A stretch of DNA of 64,000 nt, taken from assembly GCA_025356815.1 (NCBI GenBank), contig JANXQL010000029.1, positions 1 through 64,000 of the forward strand, read 5' to 3'. The notes beneath the pieces were generated by a model. That model searched no databases and was not told where the DNA came from. It worked only from the letters and a program-made list of their open reading frames with translations. This document shows positions 18,145-26,895 of this stretch, in pieces; positions within the stretch are counted from its first letter, which is position 1, and every line of letters starts with the position of its first letter. The translations under genes were made by a program, and so were the position numbers. This DNA is from Pseudomonadota bacterium. GTDB taxonomy: Bacteria > Pseudomonadota > Gammaproteobacteria > Steroidobacterales > Steroidobacteraceae.

Positions 18145-18945
18145 GTGGAGGTCAAGATCGACCAGCCCAGCGTCGTTGGCGAATACGATGACGCGCTGCA
18201 AGCCCTGCTGCAGCTGCTCTGGGGCGACGGATTTCTTTCGCCGGGAGGCGCCGAGGAGATTCGCCGCCTGCTCGCCGGCAGCGACATCCGCGGCTGCAAC
18301 GTGCTCGACATCGGCGCGGCACTCGGCGTCGTGGACCAGTTGCTGGTGGAGGAGCACGGCGCGGCGTCCGTCGTGGGCGTCGACGTCGATCCGACGATGC
18401 TCAGACAGATGGACGAGCGAATCGCGCGAGCGGGGCTAGCCGACAGAGTCACCAGCCTATGCGTCATGCCCGGGCCACTGCCCGTGGCGGACGACGCCTT
18501 CGACGTTGTGTTTTCCAAAGACTCCATCGTGCAGATTCCGGACAAACGCGGCCTGTTTACGGACATCCATCGGATCCTGCGCCCGGGCGGCCGGCTGATC
18601 GCAAGCGACTGGCTGCGCGGCGGCACCGGCGAGTACTCGCCCCAGATGATGGAGTACTTCCGGCTCGAAGGGATCGCCTACAACATGGCGTCAATCGAAG
18701 AGAGCGTCGAGGCGTTGCAGGCCGCCGGCTTTGTCAACATCCAAGTCGAGGACCGAAACGGTTGGTACCTCAAGCTTGCCCGGCGCGAGCTCGAGTCACT
18801 CGAAGGCCCCATGTACCCGCTGCTGGTCGAGCGACTAGGCGCGGACAAGGCAGGACACTTCGTCACGAACTGGCGCCAGCTCGTGATGGTGGTCGAGCGC
18901 GGAGAGCTTCGACCCGCGCACCTGAAGGCTTCGAAGCGATCGTGA
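18145..18945 (+). CDS. SAM-dependent methyltransferase (phosphoethanolamine N-methyltransferase-like)
   Basis: 266 residues from a GTG with AGGAG about 9 bases upstream. Class I fold: motif I NVLDIGAALGVVDQ (the more usual form is DIGCGxG), acidic end of strand 2 VVGVDVDPTML, motif II DDAFDVVFSKDSIVQIPDK, and RILRPGGRLIASDWL. The SKDSIVQIPDK phrase and the L/IASDWLRG end resemble phosphoethanolamine/phosphatidyl N-methyltransferases, so it may act on choline precursors or a quaternary-amine substrate. That would suit a locus rich in betaine genes but is not proved. Confidence 0.75.
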   Translation: MEVKIDQPSVVGEYDDALQALLQLLWGDGFLSPGGAEEIRRLLAGSDIRGCNVLDIGAALGVVDQLLVEEHGAASVVGVDVDPTMLRQMDERIARAGLADRVTSLCVMPGPLPVADDAFDVVFSKDSIVQIPDKRGLFTDIHRILRPGGRLIASDWLRGGTGEYSPQMMEYFRLEGIAYNMASIEESVEALQAAGFVNIQVEDRNGWYLKLARRELESLEGPMYPLLVERLGADKAGHFVTNWRQLVMVVERGELRPAHLKASKRS

Positions 18946-19031
18946 TCCCTATCCTCGTCGCGACGGGATCGCATCGGCATTCCAATGGGCCAGCGCTCCA
19001 ATACCGATGAACCGCGTGCCCAGGCCAAGGC

Positions 19032-19226
19032 TCAAGTAGCCAGGCGGCTCCGCAGCAGGACGAGCCTCTGCCCCTGCTTGCCCGGTCCGGCCTGGCTGTC
19101 AGCAGTCGAGGACATCGGGACGGCAGTGGCGGCGATCACCGGCTCGCCCGCGGCTGGAGCGGTCAGCAGGGGCGATATGAGCATCGCAACCACGCGTGCG
19201 GTATGGCGGAAGACTGTGCGAGGCAC
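19032..19226 (-). CDS. possible small exported protein
   Basis: 64 residues from GTG 19226, which has a perfect AGGAG six bases upstream; an in-frame TTG lies directly after that AGGAG. The N terminus reads as a signal peptide (RHTARVVAMLISPLLTAPAAGEP) followed by an A/S/T/G-rich tail and a basic end. No family recognised. It lies in the 387-base gap 18946-19332 between convergent genes, in which nothing else was found. Coding status rests on the ribosome site and the signal-like start only. Confidence 0.35.
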   Translation of the reverse strand: MPRTVFRHTARVVAMLISPLLTAPAAGEPVIAATAVPMSSTADSQAGPGKQGQRLVLLRSRLAT

Positions 19227-19332
19227 CGGCAACTCCTGCCCGAGGGGTCGAAGTCACTTTAGGCAGCGGCCGGATGACGGGACAAGTGAATCGGGCGACG
19301 TCGCGTGGGTGAATCCCGCTCAAGCGTCTGCC

Positions 19333-20220
19333 TTAACGGCGCAGCTCGGCCAGCGCCCAGCTCAGGAACGCGCGCACTTCGGGCTTGGCCCTATCCTCGG
19401 CCCGATATACCAGATAGTACGTGTCGCCCGATTCGACCTCGCTGTCGGCGATGCGGACCAGGCGGCCGGGCCGCAGCCGCCGCTCGCAGACGAAGGTGGG
19501 CACCAGCGAGATACCGAGGCCACGCTCCGCCGCACTGATCGCCGCGGGGAGTGTATCGACCTGGATGATCGTACCCGCCCTATTGGCCGGAAAGCCGGTC
19601 ATCGCGAACCACTGCGTCCACAGGTCAGAGCGGTGCCGGTAGACGATGCGCCGCTGCTTCTCGAAGACGCGCGAACCAAGTTCCCGAGCCACCTGTGAAT
19701 TTGCCTGGGAAGTTGCGGCGACGAACCGTGGGCTGAGGAGCTTGGTTGCAACGACGTCGGGGGGTGGTGAGGATGCAATGACGATCGACACGTCGGCCTG
19801 CGGCGTGTGGGCGCTGGGACGGGCTGTCCCACTGTTGATGTCCAGGTCGATCCGCGGCTGCATGCCGAAGAAGCTCGCCAGGCTCGGGATCAGCAGGTCC
19901 GTCGCCACGAACGGCGGTGCTGCGATCCTCAGCACGCGGCGGCGCGTGCGCTTCGCGGCGCGGTCGAGGGCCGCATCCAGCGACAGCAGCAACGGATCGA
20001 TCTCCTCGAGCAGCGCCCGGCCCGCGTCGGTCAGCTCGATTGCGCGCGTCTTGCGGACAAACACTTGCTGACCGAGGTGCTTCTCGAGGTCGCGGATGCG
20101 ATGGCTGACCGCCGAGGGCGTGATGAACAGCGCATCGGCCGCCGCCTTGAAGCTCAGCTGGCGGGCGGCGACGCTGAACGCTCTCAGGGCATCGAGCAGT
20201 GCCTGTCGGGGAACGCGCAT
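19333..20220 (-). CDS. LysR-family regulator (GcvA-like)
   Basis: 295 residues. N-terminal winged helix-turn-helix RAFSVAARQLSFKAAADALFITPSAVSHRIRDLEKHLG, then the C-terminal ligand-binding domain. The SFKAAADALFITPSAVSHRIR wording is typical of GcvA, the glycine-cleavage activator. Glycine is the end product of the neighbouring sarcosine oxidase operon, so control of one-carbon/glycine metabolism is an attractive guess. ATG 20220 is taken because the HTH starts about 10 residues later; the frame extends upstream to 20316. A perfect 14-bp palindrome (CAGCGAGCTCGCTG, 20274-20287) lies 54 bases upstream. Confidence 0.85.
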   Translation of the reverse strand: MRVPRQALLDALRAFSVAARQLSFKAAADALFITPSAVSHRIRDLEKHLGQQVFVRKTRAIELTDAGRALLEEIDPLLLSLDAALDRAAKRTRRRVLRIAAPPFVATDLLIPSLASFFGMQPRIDLDINSGTARPSAHTPQADVSIVIASSPPPDVVATKLLSPRFVAATSQANSQVARELGSRVFEKQRRIVYRHRSDLWTQWFAMTGFPANRAGTIIQVDTLPAAISAAERGLGISLVPTFVCERRLRPGRLVRIADSEVESGDTYYLVYRAEDRAKPEVRAFLSWALAELRR

Positions 20221-20363
20221 GGCTTCTCGCGGAGTGTCAGGGCGCTCATTATCAGTCAAGTTCCGCGCCACCGCAGCGAGCTCGCTGAGTGGCGACGAAA
20301 GCCGCGCACACCGCACCGCTGTCGGGCGTCAGGCCGGACCGGCGCACCAATCAAGTGCGCAGG

Positions 20364-20957
20364 TCAGAACGTCTCGGCAGCCGCGGCGCGCTGATATGCG
20401 GGCCGCTCAGCGCAGCGCTCGACGTAGCCGGACAGCACCGGGTCGTCGACCACGAGCTTGAACTGCATCAGGAACTGGCACGAGGTCGCCAGCAGCACGT
20501 CTGCCGCCGAGAAGCGCTCGCCCAGAATCCACGGACCCCGCGTCAGGCCCGTCCGCAGCACCTCGAGCATCTGCTCGTAGCTCCCCCAGCCGTGCGCACC
20601 CACACTCACCGTTGCTGCCGAGAACTTCTCGGCCATCGCCGGCTCGATCACCGCGTTCGTGTACAGCACCCACTGCAGGTATGCGCCACGATCGGCCGCG
20701 CCGATCGCAGGGGCAAGGCCCGCCGCCGGATAGCGGTCGGCTAGATACAGGCAGATCGCCCCGGAGTCCCACAATCGCGTCGATTCGTCCTCGAGCGCCG
20801 GCACCTTGCCCATCGGCGACACCGACCGGAATGCGGCGCCGGCCTTCGCGACGGGATCTCGGATGTCGACGAGCACGCGCTCGAACGCAACGCCCGTCTC
20901 CTCGAGCATCCACAACGCACGAATAGCACGGGTCTTCGGACACCAGTAAAGCTTCAT
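20364..20957 (-). CDS. glutathione S-transferase
   Basis: 197 residues, both GST domains. N-terminal thioredoxin fold MKLYWCPKTRAIRALWMLEETGV with the glutathione-contacting MGKVPALEDESTRLWDSGAICLYLAD (cis-Pro, then Glu/Ser). C-terminal helices contain GPWILGERFSAADVLLATS, the N-capping box. It follows soxG by 56 bases on the same strand and could be a trailing member of the sarcosine oxidase operon, perhaps for detoxifying formaldehyde or reactive products; the biochemical role is unproven. Confidence 0.88.
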   Translation of the reverse strand: MKLYWCPKTRAIRALWMLEETGVAFERVLVDIRDPVAKAGAAFRSVSPMGKVPALEDESTRLWDSGAICLYLADRYPAAGLAPAIGAADRGAYLQWVLYTNAVIEPAMAEKFSAATVSVGAHGWGSYEQMLEVLRTGLTRGPWILGERFSAADVLLATSCQFLMQFKLVVDDPVLSGYVERCAERPAYQRAAAAETF

Positions 20958-21014
20958 CGGGACCTCCTTGCAGCAATCACCAGGGGGCCGGCTCGACCCG
21001 CGCCGGCCCTCAGA

Positions 21015-21518
21015 TCAACCCGGCAGGCACAGGCTCTCGATCGCATTGACGAAATCCTCCGCGAAGCTGGCGCGCACCCAGATTCGATAACCGTCCCCCA
21101 CCCGCGCAAGGACGCACGGGCAGTCGAACAACGTGACCGCGGCACACTCGCGGCCTTCAAGCACGATCTCGGTGTTAAGAGTACTGGCAAGTACCCTCGC
21201 TGCTGCCGTGCCGATCAGGGCGAACTCCCGCCACTTGCCGGTGACATCGATACAGGTGCCGGTCGCCGCGTCTTCCGCCGCCGCTACCAGCGCCGCGATC
21301 TCGCGACAGGGCGACGGGGCGAGCCATCGCGCCGGCGCAAAGTGCAACAGCCCCGACAGGCCTTGCACGTCGTGGCGAATGGCGCCGGGAGCCGCGGGCC
21401 AGCCGACGACGAACGCGCCTTCAGAGGGAAAATGGAATGCAACGAACTCGAGCACGCGGCCGGTTTGCCGCTCCACGAGGCCGAGACCGCGGTGACGAAC
21501 CTGTTCGACGCCCTTCAT
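21015..21518 (-). CDS. soxG: sarcosine oxidase gamma subunit
   Basis: 167 residues, near the usual 190-200. Heterotetrameric sarcosine oxidase (SoxBDAG) oxidises sarcosine to glycine, H2O2 and 5,10-methylene-THF; gamma is a small GcvT-related scaffold subunit. Seen: WREFALIGTAAARVLAS near the middle, LFDCPCVLARVGDGYRIWVRASFAEDFVNAI at the C terminus, which is the conserved end of SoxG. Its ATG overlaps the soxA stop (ATGA). Assignment is firm because of the operon order soxB-D-A-G. Confidence 0.88.
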   Translation of the reverse strand: MKGVEQVRHRGLGLVERQTGRVLEFVAFHFPSEGAFVVGWPAAPGAIRHDVQGLSGLLHFAPARWLAPSPCREIAALVAAAEDAATGTCIDVTGKWREFALIGTAAARVLASTLNTEIVLEGRECAAVTLFDCPCVLARVGDGYRIWVRASFAEDFVNAIESLCLPG

Positions 21519-24451
21519 GACTTCATCCGCTCGCCACTGGGATCGTAATGGATTATCGAGGTCAGTCGCACCTTGCAGTCGCCGATGCGGACCGGATCGC
21601 GACAGTCGAGCACCGCCCCGTCGGCATGCGCGCGACTAACCAGCGCGAGCCCGACCCATTCACTCAGAGTGGGGCTGTAGACGCTGGAGGTAACGTATCC
21701 GCAGGCTCGGTGCGGCTGGTCGGGCGTGGTGAGCTGGGCGCCGCCGTAGAATGCCATCCTGCCATCGACCGCGCGCACGCCGACCAGCCGTGGCCGTGTC
21801 GGCTCGTGAAAGGCTGGCCGGTCAAGAAGTTCACGGCCGATGCAATGATTGCCATGCTTCACGAGATCGTCCATGCTCAGGTCGAATGGCGTGGTCTGGC
21901 CATTGAGTTCGGAGCTCACCAGATAGCCCTTCTCGACGCGCAGGATGTCGAGAGCCTCAAGTCCATAGGGCTTGAAGCCGGCAGCGATCAGCGACTCCCA
22001 CAACGGTTCGCTGATTGACGGTCGGCAGTGCAGCTCGAAGGCAAGTTCGCCCGAGAAGCTAGCGCGCAGCACCGTCAGGTCCTGCCCAGCAAGCGTACCG
22101 CGTGCAAAAGCCATGTGCGTCAGCGCATCGAGCGGTTGCCGCCACTGCGCACTGAGCACTTCCCGCAGGACGGTACGGCTCTGCGGACCTGCTACCACGA
22201 TGACGGCCCACGCCTCGGTGACATCGGTCACCGTGACGCCGCAGCCGCTCCACTGAGTGTCCCGGTAGTGCTCGAAGTGAGCGAGCATGTGGGCGCCATG
22301 ACCAGAACTCGTGGTCGCAATGAAGCGATCTTCGGCGATGCGCAACACGATGCCGTCGTCCAGCACCATTCCATCCTCACGCAGGTTCACCATATACTTT
22401 GAGCGTCCCACCTTGATGGTGCTCGCCTTGTTCAGGTAGAGCGCGTCGAGAAACGGCCCCGAATCCGGGCCTGCGACTTCGATCTTGCCGAGCGTCGAGC
22501 CATCGATGATGCCGCCGCTGGTGCGCACTCGCTGGGCCTCCGCGATGCCCGCCTCGTACGCGCCGGGTCCGTTCTCGCGGTAGTAGCGAGTTCGCATCCA
22601 CAGGTCCATCGGCTCCAGCACGCCGCCGTGGGCGACGTGCCACTCGTGCAGCGGTGTGCGCCGCATCGGACGCAGGCGCGCGCCGACGCGAAGGCCCGCC
22701 AGAGACTGCATGGTCACCGGGTGGTAGGGCGGCCGCAGCCGGCTCGTGCCTACATCCCTGAGCGGCTCGCCGCGCAGCTCCGCGAGAATCGCAGCTCCGA
22801 GGAGCCCGCCCATACGACCCTGGTCGGTGCCGAAGCCGAGCGCCGTGTAGCGCTTGACGTGTTCGATGTCGACGAAGCCTTCCGCGAGCGCCGCACGCAG
22901 GTCGGCGACGTTGACGTCGTTCTGATAGTCGATGAACTGATGCTTCTCCCCCGCCCGGTCAGCGGGTGAGCGCCAGAACGGCACAAGCCGCGGCGCGCCA
23001 TCGCCGCTGCCGAGAGGTGCCGTGCCCGGGTCGCCGTCCGCACCCGCACGGCGTGCTGCTCGCGTGCCTGCGCCCGCCCCATCGGCCAGCGCCTGCGAAA
23101 GCTCGAGCAGGCCGTTTGCTGCGCCGGCGTTCTCGCGCCCGTCCGGCTGCTCGGTCGAGACGAACGCTCCCAGGGCTTCCTCGTACCGCGTCACGCCGCC
23201 TTCGTGCATGCCAGCGTGCGTCGACGGCCCCCAGCCGCCACTCACCAGCAACGTATCGCAGGCGATTGAGTGCGCAGCAGCGGGCGAGGCTAGCGGGGCG
23301 ATGACTGCGCGGCGCACCTGGCCACGGCCGGTGACGCGGATCACCGCATGGCCGAGCAGACAGTCGGTACCCGTGCCTGCCAGCGCAGTCCGCTGTCTCG
23401 CGGCCTGCGGACCGAGCCCGGTGGCGTCACGCGTGTCGACGATCGCACGTACGCGCATACCGGCGACTACGAGCCGGGTCGCGGCGGCATAAACGCGGTC
23501 GTGGTTGGCGAACAGCACCAGCTCGCGCCCGGCGTTGACCCCGTAGCGCGAGAGGAAGCGCTCTGCAGCGCCCAGCAGCATCACACCCGGCAGGTCGTTG
23601 TTGATGAAGGCGATTGGGCGCTCGGTCGCGCCCATCGCGATCACAAATGCGCGCGGCCGAATCTTGTAGACAGCGTTGGCGCCCGGCAAGCCGCCTGGCT
23701 CGTAGAGCGCGATAAACTCGCCGCCCGTTTCGCCAACCAAGGCCGTGCCGGTCAGCACTCGCGCACTGAGGGTTGCGAGCTCCGCGAGCGTCGCATCGAT
23801 CCACGCGAGCGCAGGGCGCCCCTCGATCGTACCGCTCTCGAACTCCAGCTCGCCGCCGCAGACCGGCTCGCGCTCGCAAAGCACGACACGGGCACCCGCG
23901 CGTGCCGCGGCGCGGGCCGCGGCAAGACCTGCGGCACCTGCGCCGGCAACCAGCACGTCACAACTGAAATGCTCGACGGCCACCGTCGGCAGCTCGCAGG
24001 CCCCCGGTGCCTCGCCCAGCCCGGCGAGCGCCCGAATCGGCGCCTCCCATCGGTGCCAGGACGGCCAGATGAAAGTCTTGTAGTAGAAGCCGGCCCCGAG
24101 GAAGCCACTGCCCAACTGCAGCAGGGAGGCGACGTCGTATCGCAGCGACGGCCAGCGATTCTGGCTCCTGAGCACCATGCCCTCGCGCAGCTCGAGCTGC
24201 GGGGCGCAGACGTTTGGGAACACTGTCGGGCTGCTACCGACCGTGAACAGCGCGTTCGGCTCCTCAGGCCCTGCGGCGAGAACTCCCCGCAGTCGCCGAT
24301 ACTTGACGCTCCGTCCCATAGTGCGTACGCCACTGGCGAGCAGCGCCGAGGCTGCCGTGTCGCCGACCTGGCCGTGGTACTCGCGACCGTCGAACGTGAA
24401 GCACAAGGTCTCCGCGGTGAGGCGCGTGCCGCGGCGTACTACGGCGCTCAA
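21515..24451 (-). CDS. soxA: sarcosine oxidase alpha subunit
   Basis: 978 residues from a TTG overlapping the soxD stop (TTGA), matching normal SoxA size. N-terminal ferredoxin-like segment (FTFDGREYHGQVGDTAASALLASG, then GPEEPNALF), FAD/NAD Rossmann domain with VLVAGAGAAGLAAARAAARAGARVVLCE, and a C-terminal GcvT-like folate domain (GPDSGPFLDALYLNKAS, KYMVNLREDGMVLDDG, FALPYGLEALDILRVEKGYL-type segment). It carries the NAD+ site and the tunnel to folate. The frame continues upstream to 24532 but that part overlaps soxD and has no family match. Confidence 0.92.
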   Translation of the reverse strand: MSAVVRRGTRLTAETLCFTFDGREYHGQVGDTAASALLASGVRTMGRSVKYRRLRGVLAAGPEEPNALFTVGSSPTVFPNVCAPQLELREGMVLRSQNRWPSLRYDVASLLQLGSGFLGAGFYYKTFIWPSWHRWEAPIRALAGLGEAPGACELPTVAVEHFSCDVLVAGAGAAGLAAARAAARAGARVVLCEREPVCGGELEFESGTIEGRPALAWIDATLAELATLSARVLTGTALVGETGGEFIALYEPGGLPGANAVYKIRPRAFVIAMGATERPIAFINNDLPGVMLLGAAERFLSRYGVNAGRELVLFANHDRVYAAATRLVVAGMRVRAIVDTRDATGLGPQAARQRTALAGTGTDCLLGHAVIRVTGRGQVRRAVIAPLASPAAAHSIACDTLLVSGGWGPSTHAGMHEGGVTRYEEALGAFVSTEQPDGRENAGAANGLLELSQALADGAGAGTRAARRAGADGDPGTAPLGSGDGAPRLVPFWRSPADRAGEKHQFIDYQNDVNVADLRAALAEGFVDIEHVKRYTALGFGTDQGRMGGLLGAAILAELRGEPLRDVGTSRLRPPYHPVTMQSLAGLRVGARLRPMRRTPLHEWHVAHGGVLEPMDLWMRTRYYRENGPGAYEAGIAEAQRVRTSGGIIDGSTLGKIEVAGPDSGPFLDALYLNKASTIKVGRSKYMVNLREDGMVLDDGIVLRIAEDRFIATTSSGHGAHMLAHFEHYRDTQWSGCGVTVTDVTEAWAVIVVAGPQSRTVLREVLSAQWRQPLDALTHMAFARGTLAGQDLTVLRASFSGELAFELHCRPSISEPLWESLIAAGFKPYGLEALDILRVEKGYLVSSELNGQTTPFDLSMDDLVKHGNHCIGRELLDRPAFHEPTRPRLVGVRAVDGRMAFYGGAQLTTPDQPHRACGYVTSSVYSPTLSEWVGLALVSRAHADGAVLDCRDPVRIGDCKVRLTSIIHYDPSGERMKS

Positions 24452-24690
24452 GGGTGATCTCCACCGAGAATACGGGTCTCGAGCACGAGGCCGGTGGAGG
24501 GATTGCGCCGCACGAGCATCCAGGCGCGGCAACCCTGCACGTGCTGCCAGTGCTCGACGCTGTCGTCGAGGCGATTGACCCGCTCGTAGACCTGCGCGTA
24601 GGGCGTGCTGCCTGGTTCCGCCCGTGTCTTGTGGAACTCAAATTCCCGCAGCTCGCGAGGTCCGCAGAAGGGACAGATCAGTCGGATCAT
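24448..24690 (-). CDS. soxD: sarcosine oxidase delta subunit
   Basis: 80 residues. Small zinc-binding subunit: MIRLICPFCGPRELREFEF, with the CPFCG pair, and the typical downstream YERVNRLDDSVEHWQHVQGCRAW in which the third Cys and a His complete the metal site. Slightly shorter than most SoxD (about 95-100). ATG overlaps the soxB stop by 4 bases and its own stop overlaps the soxA start, so translation is coupled along the operon. Confidence 0.92.
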   Translation of the reverse strand: MIRLICPFCGPRELREFEFHKTRAEPGSTPYAQVYERVNRLDDSVEHWQHVQGCRAWMLVRRNPSTGLVLETRILGGDHP

Positions 24691-25961
24691 AGGCGCACCG
24701 GGAACGGGCCGCCGCCGCGCTCATCGAGCAGATGCCCGGTCTCGAAGCGGGACAGCTTGTAGGCCTTGATGAGGTCGGGAGCGGTGCCGGATGCCACGAG
24801 CTGCGCGCACGCGGCGCCCGACGCGGGGATGGTCTTGAATCCGCCATAGCACCAGCCGGCATTTACGAACACGTTGTCATAGCGCAGACGGTCGATGATC
24901 GGGCTGCCGTCCATCGTCATGTCGTTGGTACCGGCCCACTGGCGAACGATCTTGACGCCGGCGACCTGCGGCAGCAGCGCGATCGCTCCCTGCACGACGT
25001 CCTCCATGCGCGTCCACTGGCCATCACGGGTGTAGGACGGGAAGCCGTCGAGATGGCCGCCCATCACGAGGCCTCCCTTGTCGGACTGCAGGACGTAGGT
25101 CTCGCCATGAGCAGGGTGCACGTACACCAGCACGGTATTCAGCAGCGGCTTGATCGGCTCGGTGACCATCGCTTGCAGCAGGTGTGTCTCGATCGGTAGT
25201 GTCATGTCAAGCATCGTCCCGATAACGCCGGTGTGGCCGGCGGTCGCGAACACGATGCGGTTGGCCTGCACGTAGCCGCGCGATGTTTCGACGCCGGTGG
25301 CGATTCCTGCTGCGGTCCGCACGCCGGTGACGTCGCAGTCCTCGATGATATCGACACCTAGCGCAGTCGCGGCGCGAGCATACCCCCAGGCGACCGCGTC
25401 GTGACGCACGCTGCCGCCGCGGCGCTGCACGAGCGCACCGACGATGGGAAAGCGCCGGTCACGGCTCGCGACGAGTTCCGGACAGAAGCGGTCGAGCGCC
25501 GCACGGTCCATCAACTCGCAGTCGATGCCGGCGAGCCGCATCGCGTTGCCGCGCCGGGCGGCATCGATCATGTCGCCGTCCGACAGCAGCAAGTCAGCCA
25601 CACCGCGCGGGCTGTACATCACGTTGTAGTTGAGGTCCTTCGACAGCGTCTCCCAGCGACGCAGCGAGTCCTCGTAGAAGTAGTGGTTCTCGGGCAGCAG
25701 GTAGTTGGAACGGACGATCGTCGTGTTGCGGCCGACATTGCCATAGCCGACCAGCCGCTTCTCGAGGACCGCAACCTTAAGGCCATGGTCGCGCGCAAGG
25801 TGGAAGGCCGTCGCCAGGCCATGGCCGCCGGCGCCGACCACGACAACGTCGTAAGCGCCCTGGAGGCGGCGACCGGTCCACAGAGGGCGCCAGAATCCGC
25901 CTCCCGCGAAGCGCGCGCGCAGAAGTGCCAGCGCCGAATAGCGGGGACTTGGGCCCTTCAC
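24687..25961 (-). CDS. soxB: sarcosine oxidase beta subunit
   Basis: 424 residues. DAO-type flavoprotein holding the catalytic FAD and a covalent FMN. FAD motif YDVVVVGAGGHGLATAFHLA (about residue 37 on), then GNVGRNTTIVRSNYL. By analogy with characterised enzymes the FMN-linked histidine is probably His187 in RHDAVAW. QWAGTNDMTMDGSPIID and GWCYGGFKTIPASG are the conserved C-terminal blocks. First gene of the soxBDAG operon; the 156-base gap to the TetR gene (25962-26117) presumably holds its promoter. Confidence 0.93.
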   Translation of the reverse strand: MKGPSPRYSALALLRARFAGGGFWRPLWTGRRLQGAYDVVVVGAGGHGLATAFHLARDHGLKVAVLEKRLVGYGNVGRNTTIVRSNYLLPENHYFYEDSLRRWETLSKDLNYNVMYSPRGVADLLLSDGDMIDAARRGNAMRLAGIDCELMDRAALDRFCPELVASRDRRFPIVGALVQRRGGSVRHDAVAWGYARAATALGVDIIEDCDVTGVRTAAGIATGVETSRGYVQANRIVFATAGHTGVIGTMLDMTLPIETHLLQAMVTEPIKPLLNTVLVYVHPAHGETYVLQSDKGGLVMGGHLDGFPSYTRDGQWTRMEDVVQGAIALLPQVAGVKIVRQWAGTNDMTMDGSPIIDRLRYDNVFVNAGWCYGGFKTIPASGAACAQLVASGTAPDLIKAYKLSRFETGHLLDERGGGPFPVRL

Positions 25962-26117
25962 GATGTGCAGGTTCCCGGCTCGAATCGAATGCTGCTTGGA
26001 GTGCTCACAGGTTCACGCGTCGGGACTGAGGGCAGCGGGCATTTGGAAAGCTGCGGGAGCATACACCGGCGCCAAAGAGTGAGGAATCGCCAGATCCGAC
26101 GGCAGCGCAGCTCGCGG

Positions 26118-26714
26118 TCAACGATCGCCGAGTACGGCATCAAGCACCTGCGCTACGAGCGTGCGGCGGCGCGCCAGTGGCAGGCGCCCGGGCTCGAATG
26201 TGACGCCAATCCACAGGCCGTCCATGGCCGAAACCAACAGGTCGACCGCGTCGACGAGCGAGCGCGGCGAGACGATCTCTCCCTGGCAGATGGCGTCTCC
26301 GACATAGCGGCGCAGGCGGCGGCGCCAACGGGCGTAGTAGGCCCGATGCACGCGTGCCAGCGCCGGGTTTTTCAGGGCACCGTCCCATAGACCAACCCAT
26401 ACGGCCATGAAACTCGGCTCCCCCGGCGTGGGCACCATGAACTCCATGGCGGCGCGCAATCTCGCAACACCCGGTGCCGCGGCGGCGACAGCCGCGTCCA
26501 GATCCTTGAACGTCTGCGTCGCCATCCACTGGAATGCGAATGCGACCAGATCATCCTTGGCGCTGAAGTAGTGTCCGAGTACGCCAACGCTGAAGCCGCC
26601 CTCCTGTGCGATCCGCCTGATCGTGGCGCTCGCCGCGCCCTCCCGGCGAATCACACGGACGGTAAGCGCCGCGATCTCCTCGCGGCGGCGCGCGTGGTCG
26701 ACAATCTTCGGCAT
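26118..26714 (-). CDS. TetR-family regulator (BetI-like)
   Basis: 198 residues. N-terminal HTH: RREEIAALTVRVIRREGAASATIRRIAQEGGFSVGVLGHYFSAKDDLVAFAF, very close in wording to BetI, the choline-responsive repressor. The C-terminal domain is the variable ligand pocket with WVGLWDGALKNPALARVHRAYYARWRRRL. It sits between the soxBDAG operon (downstream, same strand) and the divergent MttB-DMGDH operon, with a perfect palindrome at 26792-26805 in the divergent promoter, so it is the likely repressor of the methylated-amine genes. The inducer is unknown; a betaine or choline derivative is the natural guess. Confidence 0.88.
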   Translation of the reverse strand: MPKIVDHARRREEIAALTVRVIRREGAASATIRRIAQEGGFSVGVLGHYFSAKDDLVAFAFQWMATQTFKDLDAAVAAAAPGVARLRAAMEFMVPTPGEPSFMAVWVGLWDGALKNPALARVHRAYYARWRRRLRRYVGDAICQGEIVSPRSLVDAVDLLVSAMDGLWIGVTFEPGRLPLARRRTLVAQVLDAVLGDR

Positions 26715-26791
26715 CGGACTCCCCGCACTACCGCGCCGGCCAGCGCCGGCTCGCCGCGATTATAGCTGAGTACAGGCCGGCGACCTGTTAA

Positions 26792-26805
26792 ATGACAATT
26801 GTCAT
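26792..26805. promoter_or_regulatory. candidate TetR-family operator and promoter for the MttB operon
   Basis: ATGACAATTGTCAT is a perfect 14-bp palindrome in an AT-rich island of otherwise GC-rich DNA, 78 bases upstream of the TetR ATG. Its right half supplies a plausible -35 (TTGTCA, 26799-26804), followed 18 bases later by a -10 TATAAA (26823-26828). A repressor bound here would cover the -35. If this promoter is real the transcript begins near 26835, which rules out the GTG at 26833 as start of the MttB gene. Confidence 0.6.
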
Positions 26806-26895
26806 ATATAAAGTCTGCATGCTATAAAACGGGTGCCGGCCGGCCAAGCCGTGAGCGTCATCGGCGTCGAGCCATCAGCAGGCGGGAGAAGATCC

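Noticed and set aside
20274-20287. 14-bp palindrome CAGCGAGCTCGCTG upstream of the GcvA-like gene
   Set aside because: It lacks the T-N11-A pattern and is GC-rich; several such palindromes are expected by chance, so it is noted only in the gene entry.
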